A program made the position numbers and the translations under genes. This document shows positions 52,497-61,917 of a DNA stretch of 64,000 nucleotides, one piece after another (position 1 is the stretch's first letter; each line of letters opens with the position of its first letter). The notes beneath the pieces were generated by a model. That model was not told where the DNA came from. It searched no databases and saw only the letters and a list, made by a program, of their open reading frames with translations. This DNA is from Paenibacillus agilis (lineage in GTDB: Bacteria; Bacillota; Bacilli; Paenibacillales; Paenibacillaceae): assembly GCF_007786455.1 (NCBI RefSeq), contig NZ_VNJK01000001.1:1262074-1326073 (forward strand), in the 5' to 3' direction.

Positions 52497-54077
52497 ATGA
52501 AGACGTTACCTCAAATGTTTATCGAACAGATGCAAAATCGACTTGGCGAGGAGTGGGAGTCTTTTTTGCAAAGCTATCATATATCGCCTTATGCAGGACT
52601 GCGGGTAAATACGCTTAAAAAAAGTGTAAAGGCTTGGAAAGAAATCGCACCGATGGAACTGTCGCCTATACCTTGGACACAGGATGGGTTTTATATTGAT
52701 CCTTCACTTCGTCCAGGCAAGCATCCTTATTATCACGCAGGTTTCTATTATATACAGGAACCAAGTGCAATGGCGCCTGTTGAGCTGTTGGAGCCACAGG
52801 ATGGGGACTATGTGTTGGACTTATGTGCGGCACCTGGAGGGAAGTCGGTTCAAATCGCATCCCGCATCGGGCAAAATGGAGTACTTGTTACGAATGACAT
52901 TCATCCAGATCGTACAAAAGCACTTGTAAGAAACATGGAGCTGTATGGAGTCACGCGAGCGATCGTCTTGAATGAAGAGCCAGCACGAATCGCGGATGCT
53001 TTCCCGCAATGGTTTGACCGTGTGCTCGTGGATGCACCATGTTCTGGAGAGGGGATGTTCCGCAAAGACCCTGATATGGTTCGTGCATGGGAACGTGAAC
53101 CCGTCACTGCTTACGCGGCCATGCAGCAGGATATATTGGACAGTGCTGCCAAGCTTGTTGCCCCTGGCGGTCGCCTAGTCTATTCAACGTGTACGTTCTC
53201 TCCAGAAGAGAATGAAGCTTCCATTGCGCGATTCCTAACCAAATATCCTGACTTCCGAGTGCGCACGATAGAATTAAAGCATGGGATGGAAGCGGGACGT
53301 CCAGAATGGGCGCGTGCATGTATGGAAGAGCAGGGCTGGGTAGCTGCGGAAGAAGCGATTGAAGCAACAGCAGGAACGATACGGCTATGGCCCCACCGAG
53401 TAAATGGCGAAGGTCATTATGTCGCGGTACTGGAACGAGAAGGGGAACGACCAGCTCGCTCTGTTGCAAGCTTGCACCAACCGGATGTAGATGTTGATGC
53501 AATTCGTAAACTATCTCATGTCTCTAGCCGTCCCAAGCAGAAGGGCAAAGGGAAGCAAACCCATAAATCAGACTCTCGCAAAGATCAGATGGTAAAATTA
53601 CCGAAAGGGATTCGCCGTCCTGAGCAAGAATATGTCGATACGTATGCTGAATGGAGCAAGCAGCAGCTTGTGAATAACAGATGTGAGCTAAATGCTTGTA
53701 TTGGCAACTATGCCTATGATTGTCCGCTCCCAGTGGAGCGTTTGCTAAAGCTGAAAGTAGCGCGACCAGGACTGTTTTTAGGAACATTGAAAAATGGACG
53801 CTTTGAACCTTCTCATGCTTTAGCACTTGCTTTACAGCCAAGCGATATGCTTCGTACATTGCCGCTGAAACTGGAGCAGCAAGAAGTGATTGCTTATTTA
53901 CGAGGGGATACGTTGACGGTTGATCCAGATCGACTGTGCACTGCTTCCGACTTGAGTGTGAAAGACAGGAAAGGTTACGTTATGATAACATTAGAAAATT
54001 GTCCGCTTGGCTTCGGCAAATGGGTGGATGGTATATTGAAAAATGAATATCCAGCTGCATGGAGGTGGATAACCTAA
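52497..54077 (+). CDS. RsmF/NOP2-like rRNA cytosine-C5 methyltransferase (copy 1)
   Basis: A 526-residue RNA methyltransferase of the RsmB/NOP family. SAM motif I is VLDLCAAPGGKS; the two cysteines are in VDAPCSGEGMFRKD (motif IV) and YSTCTF (motif VI, the nucleophile). A C-terminal RsmF-type region with the GHYVAVL block, a basic linker (RPKQKGKGKQTHK) and a PUA-like domain follow. Expected target is a cytosine of 16S rRNA. It begins with ATG after GAAAGGATG and its last base overlaps the start of rsuA. A diverged second copy lies at 56985-58502. Confidence 0.9.
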   Translation: MKTLPQMFIEQMQNRLGEEWESFLQSYHISPYAGLRVNTLKKSVKAWKEIAPMELSPIPWTQDGFYIDPSLRPGKHPYYHAGFYYIQEPSAMAPVELLEPQDGDYVLDLCAAPGGKSVQIASRIGQNGVLVTNDIHPDRTKALVRNMELYGVTRAIVLNEEPARIADAFPQWFDRVLVDAPCSGEGMFRKDPDMVRAWEREPVTAYAAMQQDILDSAAKLVAPGGRLVYSTCTFSPEENEASIARFLTKYPDFRVRTIELKHGMEAGRPEWARACMEEQGWVAAEEAIEATAGTIRLWPHRVNGEGHYVAVLEREGERPARSVASLHQPDVDVDAIRKLSHVSSRPKQKGKGKQTHKSDSRKDQMVKLPKGIRRPEQEYVDTYAEWSKQQLVNNRCELNACIGNYAYDCPLPVERLLKLKVARPGLFLGTLKNGRFEPSHALALALQPSDMLRTLPLKLEQQEVIAYLRGDTLTVDPDRLCTASDLSVKDRKGYVMITLENCPLGFGKWVDGILKNEYPAAWRWIT

Positions 54078-54820
54078 TGGCAAAAATGAGATTGGACAAG
54101 CTGCTCGGACATATGGGTTTTGGTTCCCGATCAGAGATTAAAAGATGGGCTAAGGCTGGTCTTATTACGGTAAATGGGGCAGCTATCAAAGATAGCGGCA
54201 AGCAAGTGGATCCCGATGCAGACGACGTACAATTCGATGGACAAAAAGTGGAGTATCGGGAGTATGTCTATATTATGCTGCATAAGCCGCCAGGAGTTAT
54301 TTCCGCGACAGAAGATCGCCGTGAGCGAACGGTGATCGATTTGCTGCCTGACGACATGCTTTGCTTCGAGCCATTCCCTGTTGGAAGACTCGATAAAGAT
54401 ACAGAAGGACTGCTCTTGCTTACGAATGATGGCAAGCTTTCACACGAACTTCTAGCACCGCGCAAGCATGTGCCTAAGACGTATTTTGCTCGTGTCAAAG
54501 GGGATGTAACTGAAGACGATGTGGCAGCTATGGCACTCGGTGTCACGTTGGATGATGGTTATGTAACGAAGCCAGCACAGCTTGTCATTAAGAGCAAGGA
54601 GTCACTGCCAACGGAAGAAGTGATTAGCCACATTGAACTGACGATTACCGAAGGTAAATTCCATCAGGTAAAGCGTATGTTTGAGTCAGTAGGCAAGCAA
54701 GTTGTGTACTTAAAACGATTAACGATGGGCCCTTTACAGCTCGATTCTGAGCTGCCAATCGGTCAATGGCGGGAACTGAGTGAGGACGAGCTTGCCTCGT
54801 TGCAGCAAGCTACTTCTTAG
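54077..54820 (+). CDS. 16S rRNA pseudouridine synthase, RsuA family
   Basis: A 247-residue enzyme with an N-terminal S4 RNA-binding domain (MRLDKLLGHMGFGSRSEIKR) and the RsuA/RluB catalytic domain. D106 in VGRLDKDTEGLLLLTNDG is the catalytic aspartate; GKFHQVKRMFESVG is a further family block. It converts a uridine of 16S rRNA (position 516 in E. coli) to pseudouridine. GGAGGTGG fits the ATG at 54077, which overlaps the methyltransferase stop (TAATG), so the two rRNA modification genes are coupled. An RluB role on 23S rRNA is possible but the length favours RsuA. Confidence 0.9.
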   Translation: MAKMRLDKLLGHMGFGSRSEIKRWAKAGLITVNGAAIKDSGKQVDPDADDVQFDGQKVEYREYVYIMLHKPPGVISATEDRRERTVIDLLPDDMLCFEPFPVGRLDKDTEGLLLLTNDGKLSHELLAPRKHVPKTYFARVKGDVTEDDVAAMALGVTLDDGYVTKPAQLVIKSKESLPTEEVISHIELTITEGKFHQVKRMFESVGKQVVYLKRLTMGPLQLDSELPIGQWRELSEDELASLQQATS

Positions 54821-54850
54821 TTTTAATACAGCGAGATGGAGGTTCACAGC

Positions 54851-55654
54851 ATGAACAACATTAAAATGATTGCCCTTGATATGGACGGAACACTGCTCCA
54901 TGATGATCACTCTTTATCGGAAATGAATGCAAATACGATTCGCGAAGTTGCTGCTCAAGGTGTGGAGATCGTATTATGTACGGGTAGAAGCCCTGTAAGC
55001 ACGTTGCCTTATTTGGACAAGTTGGGTCTAGAAGGTGTTGTCATAACTCATAATGGAGCGGCAACAGTAGCTTCTAAAGATAAAAGCATGCTCCATCAAT
55101 TTGAGCTGAGCCAAATGGATCTAGAGCCTTACTTGACATACTGCAACGAAGAAAAGGTGCATTATGATATTAATACGGCCTTTGATCTCTATGTGAACCA
55201 AGTAGATCTGTTATCTGCAGATTGGTTGAATACGTATAAGCAATTTCTAATTGAACCGAAAAACTTCCCAGGCTGGGACAACCTAGCAAGCCCTGTTTTG
55301 AAGTTAACGATGAGCGGCTATAAAGAAGATATAGATCGTGTTCAGCAGGCGTTGAGCTTATGGGATCATAAGGTTCAATTCATTCGGTCTGGCGATTTCT
55401 TTATCGATATTATGCATAAAGAAGCAACGAAGGGGAATGCATTGAAGCAATTGACACAGCTTCGCGGTATTTCAAGCGATAATGTAATGGCTGTCGGCAA
55501 CTATTATAATGACATGACTATGATTCAATTTGCTGGAATTGGTGTCGCTATGGATAATTCACCAATCGATGTCAAGGCAGCGGCAGATGAAGTTACGTTA
55601 TCAAATAACGATGACGGGGTACATGCAGTACTGAAAAAATATTTCTTATCTTAA
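54851..55654 (+). CDS. Cof-type HAD-IIB sugar-phosphatase-like hydrolase
   Basis: A 267-residue phosphatase of the HAD superfamily. Motif I is ALDMDGTLLHDD with the nucleophilic aspartate and the acid/base aspartate; LCTGRSP is motif II; the lysine in EATKGNAL is motif III; GNYYNDMTMIQFAG is motif IV with the magnesium-binding aspartate. A C2B cap lies between. Such enzymes dephosphorylate sugar phosphates or flavin precursors. GGAGGT is placed for the ATG at 54851 rather than the ATG at 54836 that contains it. It lies 30 bases after rsuA. Confidence 0.9.
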   Translation: MNNIKMIALDMDGTLLHDDHSLSEMNANTIREVAAQGVEIVLCTGRSPVSTLPYLDKLGLEGVVITHNGAATVASKDKSMLHQFELSQMDLEPYLTYCNEEKVHYDINTAFDLYVNQVDLLSADWLNTYKQFLIEPKNFPGWDNLASPVLKLTMSGYKEDIDRVQQALSLWDHKVQFIRSGDFFIDIMHKEATKGNALKQLTQLRGISSDNVMAVGNYYNDMTMIQFAGIGVAMDNSPIDVKAAADEVTLSNNDDGVHAVLKKYFLS

Positions 55655-55674
55655 CCCTCACATATTGAGGCGCC

Positions 55675-55705
55675 AAAAAAGGAGGGGATTAATCCCCTCC
55701 TTTTT
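55675..55705. terminator. Bidirectional terminator between HAD and YjcZ genes
   Basis: GGAGGGGATT and AATCCCCTCC form a perfect palindrome flanked by six A and five T residues. Confidence 0.92.
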
Positions 55706-55727
55706 GTTGTTGCCATCGTTCGCGGCA

Positions 55728-55820
55728 TCAGTAAGTTAAAGCACGAGAGATGATGACCAACAAGATGAACAATACCAAGACAACACCTATCGAATTGTAG
55801 TATCCTCCTACTGCGCCCAT
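55728..55820 (-). CDS. YjcZ family small protein (second copy)
   Basis: A 30-residue protein with a short glycine head (MGAVGGYYNS) and the hydrophobic segment LVLFILLVIISRA, identical over 13 residues with the YjcZ protein at 28364-28492. GAGGAGGAATGAGAAG precedes the ATG. The upstream ATG in another frame is not coding. It is convergent with the HAD gene and uses the shared terminator. Such proteins are linked to spores; the precise role is unknown. Confidence 0.82.
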   Translation of the reverse strand: MGAVGGYYNSIGVVLVLFILLVIISRALTY

Positions 55821-56057
55821 CTTCTCATTCCTCCTCTACCCTTGTAGTTAGCTCTACCGAAGGGGGTACAGGGTTCCGTGCAGTTGTATTGATGCGGCGG
55901 AACTTCCGTCATTCGGCATATCGTATCATATGCTTATATCACGTCTCGGTATGGGCGATTGCCAAGATGATGTGTATTTGGGCGCATGTCTAACGGTTTA
56001 GCAAGGCATGCTAATGTTAATGAATGAATCATTGTCAGAATAAGCAGGAGGTTATGT

Positions 56058-56867
56058 ATGTATCGCTTAGAAATGAGACCGGACTTTGTAACGGCAGGGG
56101 CAGAAGCCATCGATATACTCATAGATGGCGTATATACGGCAACGTTGCTCGTCATGTATAGGGAAGGAAGCAGACTATACAGTACGCTCATTATAGATGA
56201 AGATGCGCTAAGTTCAAGTGAGATGGAGCAGCAATTGGAACAAGTCGTAGAGCGCTACATTGAGCGATTGTCTGATGCGATAGACGCTGAGCAGCGAGAG
56301 TTGCAAGTTATTAGCGGGAAGTATTCGCATATCGTAAGTTCTTCTGTCGAGACATCATGGGAGGAATGGGACCATGAACAAGAAGAATATGAAGTTGATG
56401 ATGAATATGTCATCGATAATGAATATCGAGCAAGCCAAACAGATGATAGGATCGTGGTAGAAGATTATGCAACACTCAAATTAACGACGACGAATCAAAG
56501 GCTTCAACAAGATAGAGGTAACCATAAACACGAATTAGCAATCTGCCCCCCACATCCAGGCGAGGCTCTTGGCATCCAAATCATTCTCGCAAGAGATGAT
56601 GGAGATGCGCTAATGTATGATATTTATACAGAGCAAGGAGGTTCGCTGCCAGCAGGGTTGGCGACGGTTAACACGGAAGGTGAACAGTTGTCGGGATTTA
56701 TTGATTTTAGAGTTCCAGGTACAGGACGTGAGCGGCATTATATCGGAGAGTCGATCGTGCATGAACTGGCAAAGGAACAATCATTTACAGCGCTTCATCT
56801 GAATATGATGTTTCATGATGAGATTATTGATGATGCCTTATTTTACGTTGATGTAGAAGAAAATTAA
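56058..56867 (+). CDS. Protein of unknown function
   Basis: A 269-residue soluble, acidic protein. Residues 1-85 look like one domain (DILIDGVYTATLLVMYREGS and a long helix); residues about 98-125 are an acidic linker rich in E, D and Y; the C-terminal half starts at CPPHPGEALGIQIILARDDGD and forms another mixed domain. There is no signal peptide, membrane helix or motif I recognise. GCAGGAGG is well placed before the ATG. It stands alone between the YjcZ gene and an 11-base-stem hairpin. Confidence 0.75.
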   Translation: MYRLEMRPDFVTAGAEAIDILIDGVYTATLLVMYREGSRLYSTLIIDEDALSSSEMEQQLEQVVERYIERLSDAIDAEQRELQVISGKYSHIVSSSVETSWEEWDHEQEEYEVDDEYVIDNEYRASQTDDRIVVEDYATLKLTTTNQRLQQDRGNHKHELAICPPHPGEALGIQIILARDDGDALMYDIYTEQGGSLPAGLATVNTEGEQLSGFIDFRVPGTGRERHYIGESIVHELAKEQSFTALHLNMMFHDEIIDDALFYVDVEEN

Positions 56868-56924
56868 GAAGAGGTATTATACACACCAAGATCCATTACA
56901 TAAGTGTATACGTAGAAGGATGAT

Positions 56925-56970
56925 ACAACGAACCGTGGCTGTCTATGTTGTGGCCGCGGTTCGTTGTATG
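56925..56970. terminator. Hairpin between convergent genes
   Basis: ACAACGAACCG pairs with CGGTTCGTTGT. No T run follows on either side, so it may be a weak terminator or a transcription-blocking hairpin. Confidence 0.5.
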
Positions 56971-56984
56971 TCATGAGGCTTAAT

Positions 56985-58502
56985 CTAAAGTAAATAGTTA
57001 GCGCGCAATCCTTTTGGGTAATGATTCTTAATCATGCCATTAGCTGATTTACCCCAGCTGATTGGCAATCCATCGATCGTGACAAGTGTCCAGCCTTTCA
57101 CAACTTCGTTGCTGTCTGTTTGTACATCTTGATCGAGCAACAAAGCTTCACCTTTCAAATATTTTAGTATCGCTGCCGCGTCTGATGCTGATGACAGCTG
57201 AATAGAAGATGATGCAGATGCTGGGCCAGGCAATGATAGTGCTAACGCATGAGCTGGCTCAATACGCTGTTTAAGCACATGGGCAAGATGCAGGCCTGGA
57301 CGCGGTACACGTAGGCCGTTTAACTTCCCTTCCAGCCAGTAGCTCTGGTCAGAACTGAAATCGGCAGGTGCAGGGAGCCAATACAGTTCTTCTCCAAACA
57401 GAATCGGCTTGCCGGACATAGGAGTTTGCCAGTTCGGCATATATTCACGAGCCCATTGCACGAACTGTTCATACACAGCATCAGCATTCGAAGAAGAAGG
57501 ATGGTTTTTCCGACCAGCTGATTTCTTATGTTTTCCTTTATTTCCTTTTTCCAAGCTTGAAGTAGCGCTAGATGAGTACGACGTCATAGACACGGAAGCT
57601 GACGAAGTTGAACATTCTGTTGTATCCTCAAGATGGCCAGCACGACGTAATACCGCTACATAATGGCCCTCTCCGCGCTGTTTATGCGGCCATATTCGCT
57701 CTTGCTGTACAAGTGTAAAGTCTGGATAATGATCTAGCCAGCGCTCAATCGTTTGTTCATTTTCCGCATAGTTGAATGTACAAGTGGAGTAAGCTATCGT
57801 GCCTCCGGGTTTCAACATGCTAACTGCTGCTTGAATGATGTCCCATTGTCGAGTAGCGCACAATGTCACGTGCTCAGGGGACCATTCTTGGATAGCATCT
57901 GTATCTTTGCGGAACATACCTTCACCAGAACAAGGCGCGTCGAGCATAATGCGATCAAAGAACATCGGGAAACGTTCTGCCAATGTATCTGGATCGGAAT
58001 TGGTGACGATTGCATTCGTACATCCCATCCGTTCCACGTTGCTTGCTAATATTTTGGCACGTTCTCGGTGTATTTCATTTGCGATTAGCAATCCTTTGCC
58101 TTGTAGACGACCTGCAATATGCGTCGTTTTCCCGCCTGGTGCAGCAGCTAGATCGAGAACGATTTCTCCAGGCTGCGGATCTAGCAGTTGTACGGCGGAC
58201 ATGGCAGACGGTTCTTGGATGTAATACAATCCTGCCGCATGATACGGGTGTTTGCCCGGACGAGTGTTGGGATCATAATAATAACCTTCATCGCACCATG
58301 GCACTGGTTGTAGGGAAAAGGTGCTCATGATGGGTTCAAGTATCATTTTATGCTGTTCCCACTTAAGTGGATGGATGCGCAACCCATAGGTGCGTTCTTC
58401 GTAAAAGCTTTGCAGAAATGCTTCTGTTTCTTCTCCCAGCATCCGTTCCATTTGCTGCTTATAGGTTTCTGGTAGGGTAGGTTGGGTATTGATGTTGGAC
58501 AT
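56985..58502 (-). CDS. RsmF/NOP2-like rRNA cytosine-C5 methyltransferase (copy 2)
   Basis: A 505-residue paralogue of the gene at 52497, with the same order of domains. Motif I is VLDLAAAPGGKT; cysteines lie in LDAPCSGEGMFRKD and YSTCTF; GEGHYVAVLRR ends the catalytic core. The linker is rich in serine and lysine (TSYSSSATSSLEKGNKGKHK), then a PUA-like C-terminal part. The N-terminal blocks RPGKHPY and YYIQEPSAM are shared. Two copies suggest two target cytosines or redundancy. The start is ATG with AGGAG 7-9 bases upstream. Confidence 0.9.
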   Translation of the reverse strand: MSNINTQPTLPETYKQQMERMLGEETEAFLQSFYEERTYGLRIHPLKWEQHKMILEPIMSTFSLQPVPWCDEGYYYDPNTRPGKHPYHAAGLYYIQEPSAMSAVQLLDPQPGEIVLDLAAAPGGKTTHIAGRLQGKGLLIANEIHRERAKILASNVERMGCTNAIVTNSDPDTLAERFPMFFDRIMLDAPCSGEGMFRKDTDAIQEWSPEHVTLCATRQWDIIQAAVSMLKPGGTIAYSTCTFNYAENEQTIERWLDHYPDFTLVQQERIWPHKQRGEGHYVAVLRRAGHLEDTTECSTSSASVSMTSYSSSATSSLEKGNKGKHKKSAGRKNHPSSSNADAVYEQFVQWAREYMPNWQTPMSGKPILFGEELYWLPAPADFSSDQSYWLEGKLNGLRVPRPGLHLAHVLKQRIEPAHALALSLPGPASASSSIQLSSASDAAAILKYLKGEALLLDQDVQTDSNEVVKGWTLVTIDGLPISWGKSANGMIKNHYPKGLRANYLL

Positions 58503-58827
58503 ACTCGGGTTACTGCTCCTTTTAGTTAAAATCAGATAACGGCTGTGCTAACGATATTTATGCAAGCTTTATGGTTATAGGTAAGCTCGCCTGAATACTC
58601 GTTGAACCACCATTTGGTGTGTGATACTACTATAGTATTAGTGTACCGAACGTTACCGGTTGCATGCAATATTCTAGCAGGATCTAGTTTCTTAAGTTAT
58701 TGTAACGAAACTAAGCAGCTATTGATACGTAAGGACATAGTGTTCATCACTCGGCTGTTAATCATGTGTATTAACATCCGTATCGAGAATGTTGGATACA
58801 GATATAGATGAAAGGGGTCAACAAAAG
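58503..58827. other. Divergent intergenic region with a partial palindrome
   Basis: This 325-base gap separates the minus-strand methyltransferase from the plus-strand ABC gene. ATACTA and TAGTAT (58624-58638) flank CTA and could be an operator; no clear promoter or ORF is seen. Confidence 0.35.
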
Positions 58828-59757
58828 ATGAATGATATCGTAGTGGAACTACAGAACGTCACGAAGAAAATTCGTGGAAAAACACTAATCGATCAGCTCT
58901 CCTTCCAGGTGAAGCGCGGAGAAATTTATGGTTTCTTGGGCCCTAACGGTGCCGGAAAGACAACCACAATTCGAATGATGGTCGGCTTAATGAGTATAAC
59001 TTCAGGTACAATTCTCATAGAGGGACATGATGTAGTCAAAAATCGGGCTAAGGCAATGGCTCATGTTGGAGCAATTGTTGAAAATCCAGAGTTGTACAAG
59101 TTTATGACAGGCAGACAGAATCTTCTGCACTTTGCCCGCATGTGTGGGAAAGATGTTTCTCAATCACGTATTGATGAAATCGTAAAGTTTGTAGAGCTGG
59201 ATCAGGTTCTGGATAAAAAAGTTCAAAATTACTCTCTCGGTATGAGGCAGCGTCTCGGTATTGCGCAAGCGTTGCTGCACCAGCCATCTATTCTCATTTT
59301 GGATGAACCTACCAACGGTCTTGACCCTGCCGGAATTAGAGAACTGCGGGACTATTTGAAGCGTCTGGCTAGAGAAGAGAACATTTCTATCTTGGTATCA
59401 AGTCACTTGTTGTCCGAGATTGAATTAATGTGCGACCGCGTAGTGGTTATTCAAAATGGTAAATATGTAGGAGAACAAATTCTTGATTCCAAGCATACAG
59501 AAGAGCAGCAAGTTACACGTTCTATTCAATTCCATGTAGAACAGGGTGAAGCGGCTGCACAGTCGTTGGAGGGAACTTCCTACCAACCCGTACAAGTGGA
59601 GAATAACGTTGTAACGCTCACACTTACTCGTGATCAAATACCTGAAATTGTAGAACACTTCGTTCGTCATCACATCAAGATTTATGAAGTTCGCTCTATT
59701 GCGGAAACATTAGAGGACAAGTTCTTGTCGATGACGAAAGGAGGTCACATTCAATGA
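58828..59757 (+). CDS. ABC transporter ATPase, BcrA-like
   Basis: A 309-residue ATPase of the drug and lantibiotic export class. Walker A is GPNGAGKTTTIR, the signature SLGMRQRLGIAQALL and Walker B LILDEPTNGLDPAGI; LVSSHLLSEIE is the switch region. The last 90 residues form the extra C-terminal domain of BcrA-type proteins. AAAGGGG is placed for the ATG at 58828; the frame extends to 58789 without a site. The permease gene overlaps its end by four bases. The substrate is unknown; bacitracin-like or lantibiotic resistance and export are usual. Confidence 0.9.
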   Translation: MNDIVVELQNVTKKIRGKTLIDQLSFQVKRGEIYGFLGPNGAGKTTTIRMMVGLMSITSGTILIEGHDVVKNRAKAMAHVGAIVENPELYKFMTGRQNLLHFARMCGKDVSQSRIDEIVKFVELDQVLDKKVQNYSLGMRQRLGIAQALLHQPSILILDEPTNGLDPAGIRELRDYLKRLAREENISILVSSHLLSEIELMCDRVVVIQNGKYVGEQILDSKHTEEQQVTRSIQFHVEQGEAAAQSLEGTSYQPVQVENNVVTLTLTRDQIPEIVEHFVRHHIKIYEVRSIAETLEDKFLSMTKGGHIQ

Positions 59758-60518
59758 GTTACTTTACAGCATTAGTGCGGAATGAATGGATGAAGATAAC
59801 GAGCAAGAGACAGCTGCCGTACTACCTTATTTTCTTGCTTGTCGTTCTAGCCGCTGCAATTGGCTTTCAGTTATGGTTTCAATCAGAGGGTGGTAGTGAA
59901 GTGGGCAGTGTTGGATTCACTTCCGTTATTTTTGAAATCACGAGTGTGTTTACAGGTATTTTCTCCATCGTCATTGCATCGCAAATCATTACAGATGAGT
60001 TCAAAGATGGAACGATTAAGCAATTGCTGATTAGACCTGCCAGCCGAACAACGATTTTAATGTCCAAGTTGGTTACGATTATGTTAGTCGTTTTGTTCGT
60101 TAATTTGGCTATGATGCTTGTAACGGCGCTTGCCGCGTTTATTTTATTTGATTCTTCCGCTGGTGGAATACATTTGTTGTGGGAGGGAACCATTCTTCCA
60201 TTCTTTTTGACTCTTCCAAATGAATTGTTTTATATTTTTGTTGCTTTCACAGCAGCTGTATTGACAAGAAGTCTGGGGCTATCCATTAGTATTGCGGTTA
60301 TATTAAATTCGTTGGCAGGCATGCTTATCATGTTTATTTTTGATAAGCCGTGGTATAAGTATACGGTGTTTCCGCATCTAGATTGGAATTCGTATTATAA
60401 GGGCGAACCACCAATTGAAGGGATCACGTTCGGATTCTCATTTGGTATGTATGCACTGTACATGTTAGCGCTGCTCCTTGTCTCCATCTTGGTGTTCAAA
60501 AAGCGTGATATTCAATAA
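59754..60518 (+). CDS. ABC transporter permease, ABC-2/BcrB-like
   Basis: A 254-residue membrane protein with six helices: one at residues ~22-40, a pair near SVFTGIFSIVIASQI, two around VTIMLVVLFVNLAM and VTALAAFILF, one near ILNSLAGMLIMFIF and the last near YALYMLALLLVSILVF. FKDGTIKQLLIRPASRTTI is the typical cytoplasmic loop of this type. It is the membrane partner of the ATPase that overlaps its start by four bases. AAAGGAGG precedes the ATG. A terminator follows. Confidence 0.9.
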   Translation: MSYFTALVRNEWMKITSKRQLPYYLIFLLVVLAAAIGFQLWFQSEGGSEVGSVGFTSVIFEITSVFTGIFSIVIASQIITDEFKDGTIKQLLIRPASRTTILMSKLVTIMLVVLFVNLAMMLVTALAAFILFDSSAGGIHLLWEGTILPFFLTLPNELFYIFVAFTAAVLTRSLGLSISIAVILNSLAGMLIMFIFDKPWYKYTVFPHLDWNSYYKGEPPIEGITFGFSFGMYALYMLALLLVSILVFKKRDIQ

Positions 60519-60561
60519 TTCAAAAAAATCGGCTCGTATTTGAATCTCGTTGCTGATTAAT

Positions 60562-60610
60562 ACAAAACCTCCAGATCCACGTTGTTTGTGGAAATGGAGG
60601 TTTTGTTTGT
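60562..60610 (+). terminator. Terminator after the ABC pair
   Basis: ACAAAACCTCC pairs with GGAGGTTTTGT with an inner TCCAC/GTGGA helix, followed by a T-rich tail. The A-rich left side may also serve the convergent GGDEF gene. Confidence 0.85.
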
Positions 60611-60650
60611 TAATATGTATAGTGTCGGAATAATCGTATGGAACATGACT

Positions 60651-61823
60651 TTAATATGAACTAAGAGGTGTGATTTTTCCTTCAATTTCTTGATAGCAAG
60701 TAACACGATTCTTGCCCGTTTGTTTGGAATGATACATCGCTTGATCTGCTTCTCGTACGAGTTCCTCGACCGTTTGTCCTTTCATTAAGGAGCTGTAGCC
60801 GATGCTTATGGTAGAACCCGTTTCTTCTTCGACTCGTGCTCGAATTTGTTCTGCGATATGTGCGGGGTGAAGCTGTTTTTGTTTCTGTTGCACAAATGCA
60901 ATGATTTCTTCTCCACCAAAGCGTCCTGCCAAACCACAATCATCGACTTCATCTCTGACGATTTGGGCCACTTTTATTAATACTTCATCTGCTACGAGAT
61001 GGCCTTTTGTATCATTGAGTCGTTTGAAATTATCAATATCACAAAAGATAACGGATACTTTTTGGCTTTTGGCGATATATTGATTCATTCGTTGATACAT
61101 AAAGCGGCGATTGTACAATCCAGTTAATCCATCGGTAATGGAAGAACGGTATGTCGTTTGTAAATTTTCGATAATCCGTTCAAAGAATATAAACAGTACG
61201 ATTGTAAAATAAATTAGTATCATAAATAGCTTCGTAATGAGCAGTGACTCACTATTCCCTTCATACCACAATACATTAATAAATATAGTAAGCAGTACGC
61301 CAAGGTAGGCAATGATTGCACAGGTGTAACGAGTGCGTTGATTGATTTTTGGTGCGATCCACCTGTAACATAATAATGCGATGAGTACTTGATAAATAAT
61401 AAGCGGCCATGCTGTAATCTCGATATAGCTGCCATCAGGAGATAGCAGTAAAGATAAGTAAGAGGTGATAGGTACACCTAGAAATAAGATCGTGAAACGC
61501 ATGCGCATCTTGCGATTGAAGCGTTTGTATAGCCGTAAGATGGCGACATTGATTAGTAAGAAAGATGTCATGAATAAGACGGATCTTCCTGCACCGAGCA
61601 CTTGCTGCGTCGGGTTGTCGAGGGCCGAATCATTAATAATCATCAGTCTATCCAAGGCCATAATGACGACAGATAGGAAAAGTAATATATAAGCATTTGA
61701 ACGTTGTTTCATATACAGACGAAAAGCCATCAGCATCATAATAAGCATGATATATAAGTGACACATACTCGTTAGTGCGATGATGTCGCTATCTGTGAAC
61801 AACAATTTCACATTCTCGTACAT
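60651..61823 (-). CDS. Membrane-bound diguanylate cyclase (GGDEF domain)
   Basis: A 390-residue protein with seven to eight membrane helices in the first 220 residues and a C-terminal GGDEF domain from about residue 225 (SSITDGLTGLYNRRFM, FCDIDNFKRLNDTKGH). The active site reads GGEEI, a GGEEF variant with isoleucine in the last position, so activity is likely but not certain. It would make cyclic di-GMP from two GTP under control of the membrane sensor. AGGAGTG precedes the ATG. No EAL or PilZ partner is nearby; it is a single-gene unit. Confidence 0.88.
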   Translation of the reverse strand: MYENVKLLFTDSDIIALTSMCHLYIMLIMMLMAFRLYMKQRSNAYILLFLSVVIMALDRLMIINDSALDNPTQQVLGAGRSVLFMTSFLLINVAILRLYKRFNRKMRMRFTILFLGVPITSYLSLLLSPDGSYIEITAWPLIIYQVLIALLCYRWIAPKINQRTRYTCAIIAYLGVLLTIFINVLWYEGNSESLLITKLFMILIYFTIVLFIFFERIIENLQTTYRSSITDGLTGLYNRRFMYQRMNQYIAKSQKVSVIFCDIDNFKRLNDTKGHLVADEVLIKVAQIVRDEVDDCGLAGRFGGEEIIAFVQQKQKQLHPAHIAEQIRARVEEETGSTISIGYSSLMKGQTVEELVREADQAMYHSKQTGKNRVTCYQEIEGKITPLSSY

Positions 61824-61917
61824 GGGGGCACTCCTAATATTGTACTTTACTGTTATTTAACTTCTAATATATTATAAACGATGGTGTGTGAAATGCGAAG
61901 AAAAAGGAGGGGCACCT

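Noticed and set aside
52177-60650. Biosynthetic gene cluster or antibiotic resistance island around the two ABC systems
   Set aside because: The ABC genes are separated by rRNA modification and housekeeping genes, with no synthetase, precursor peptide or two-component system.
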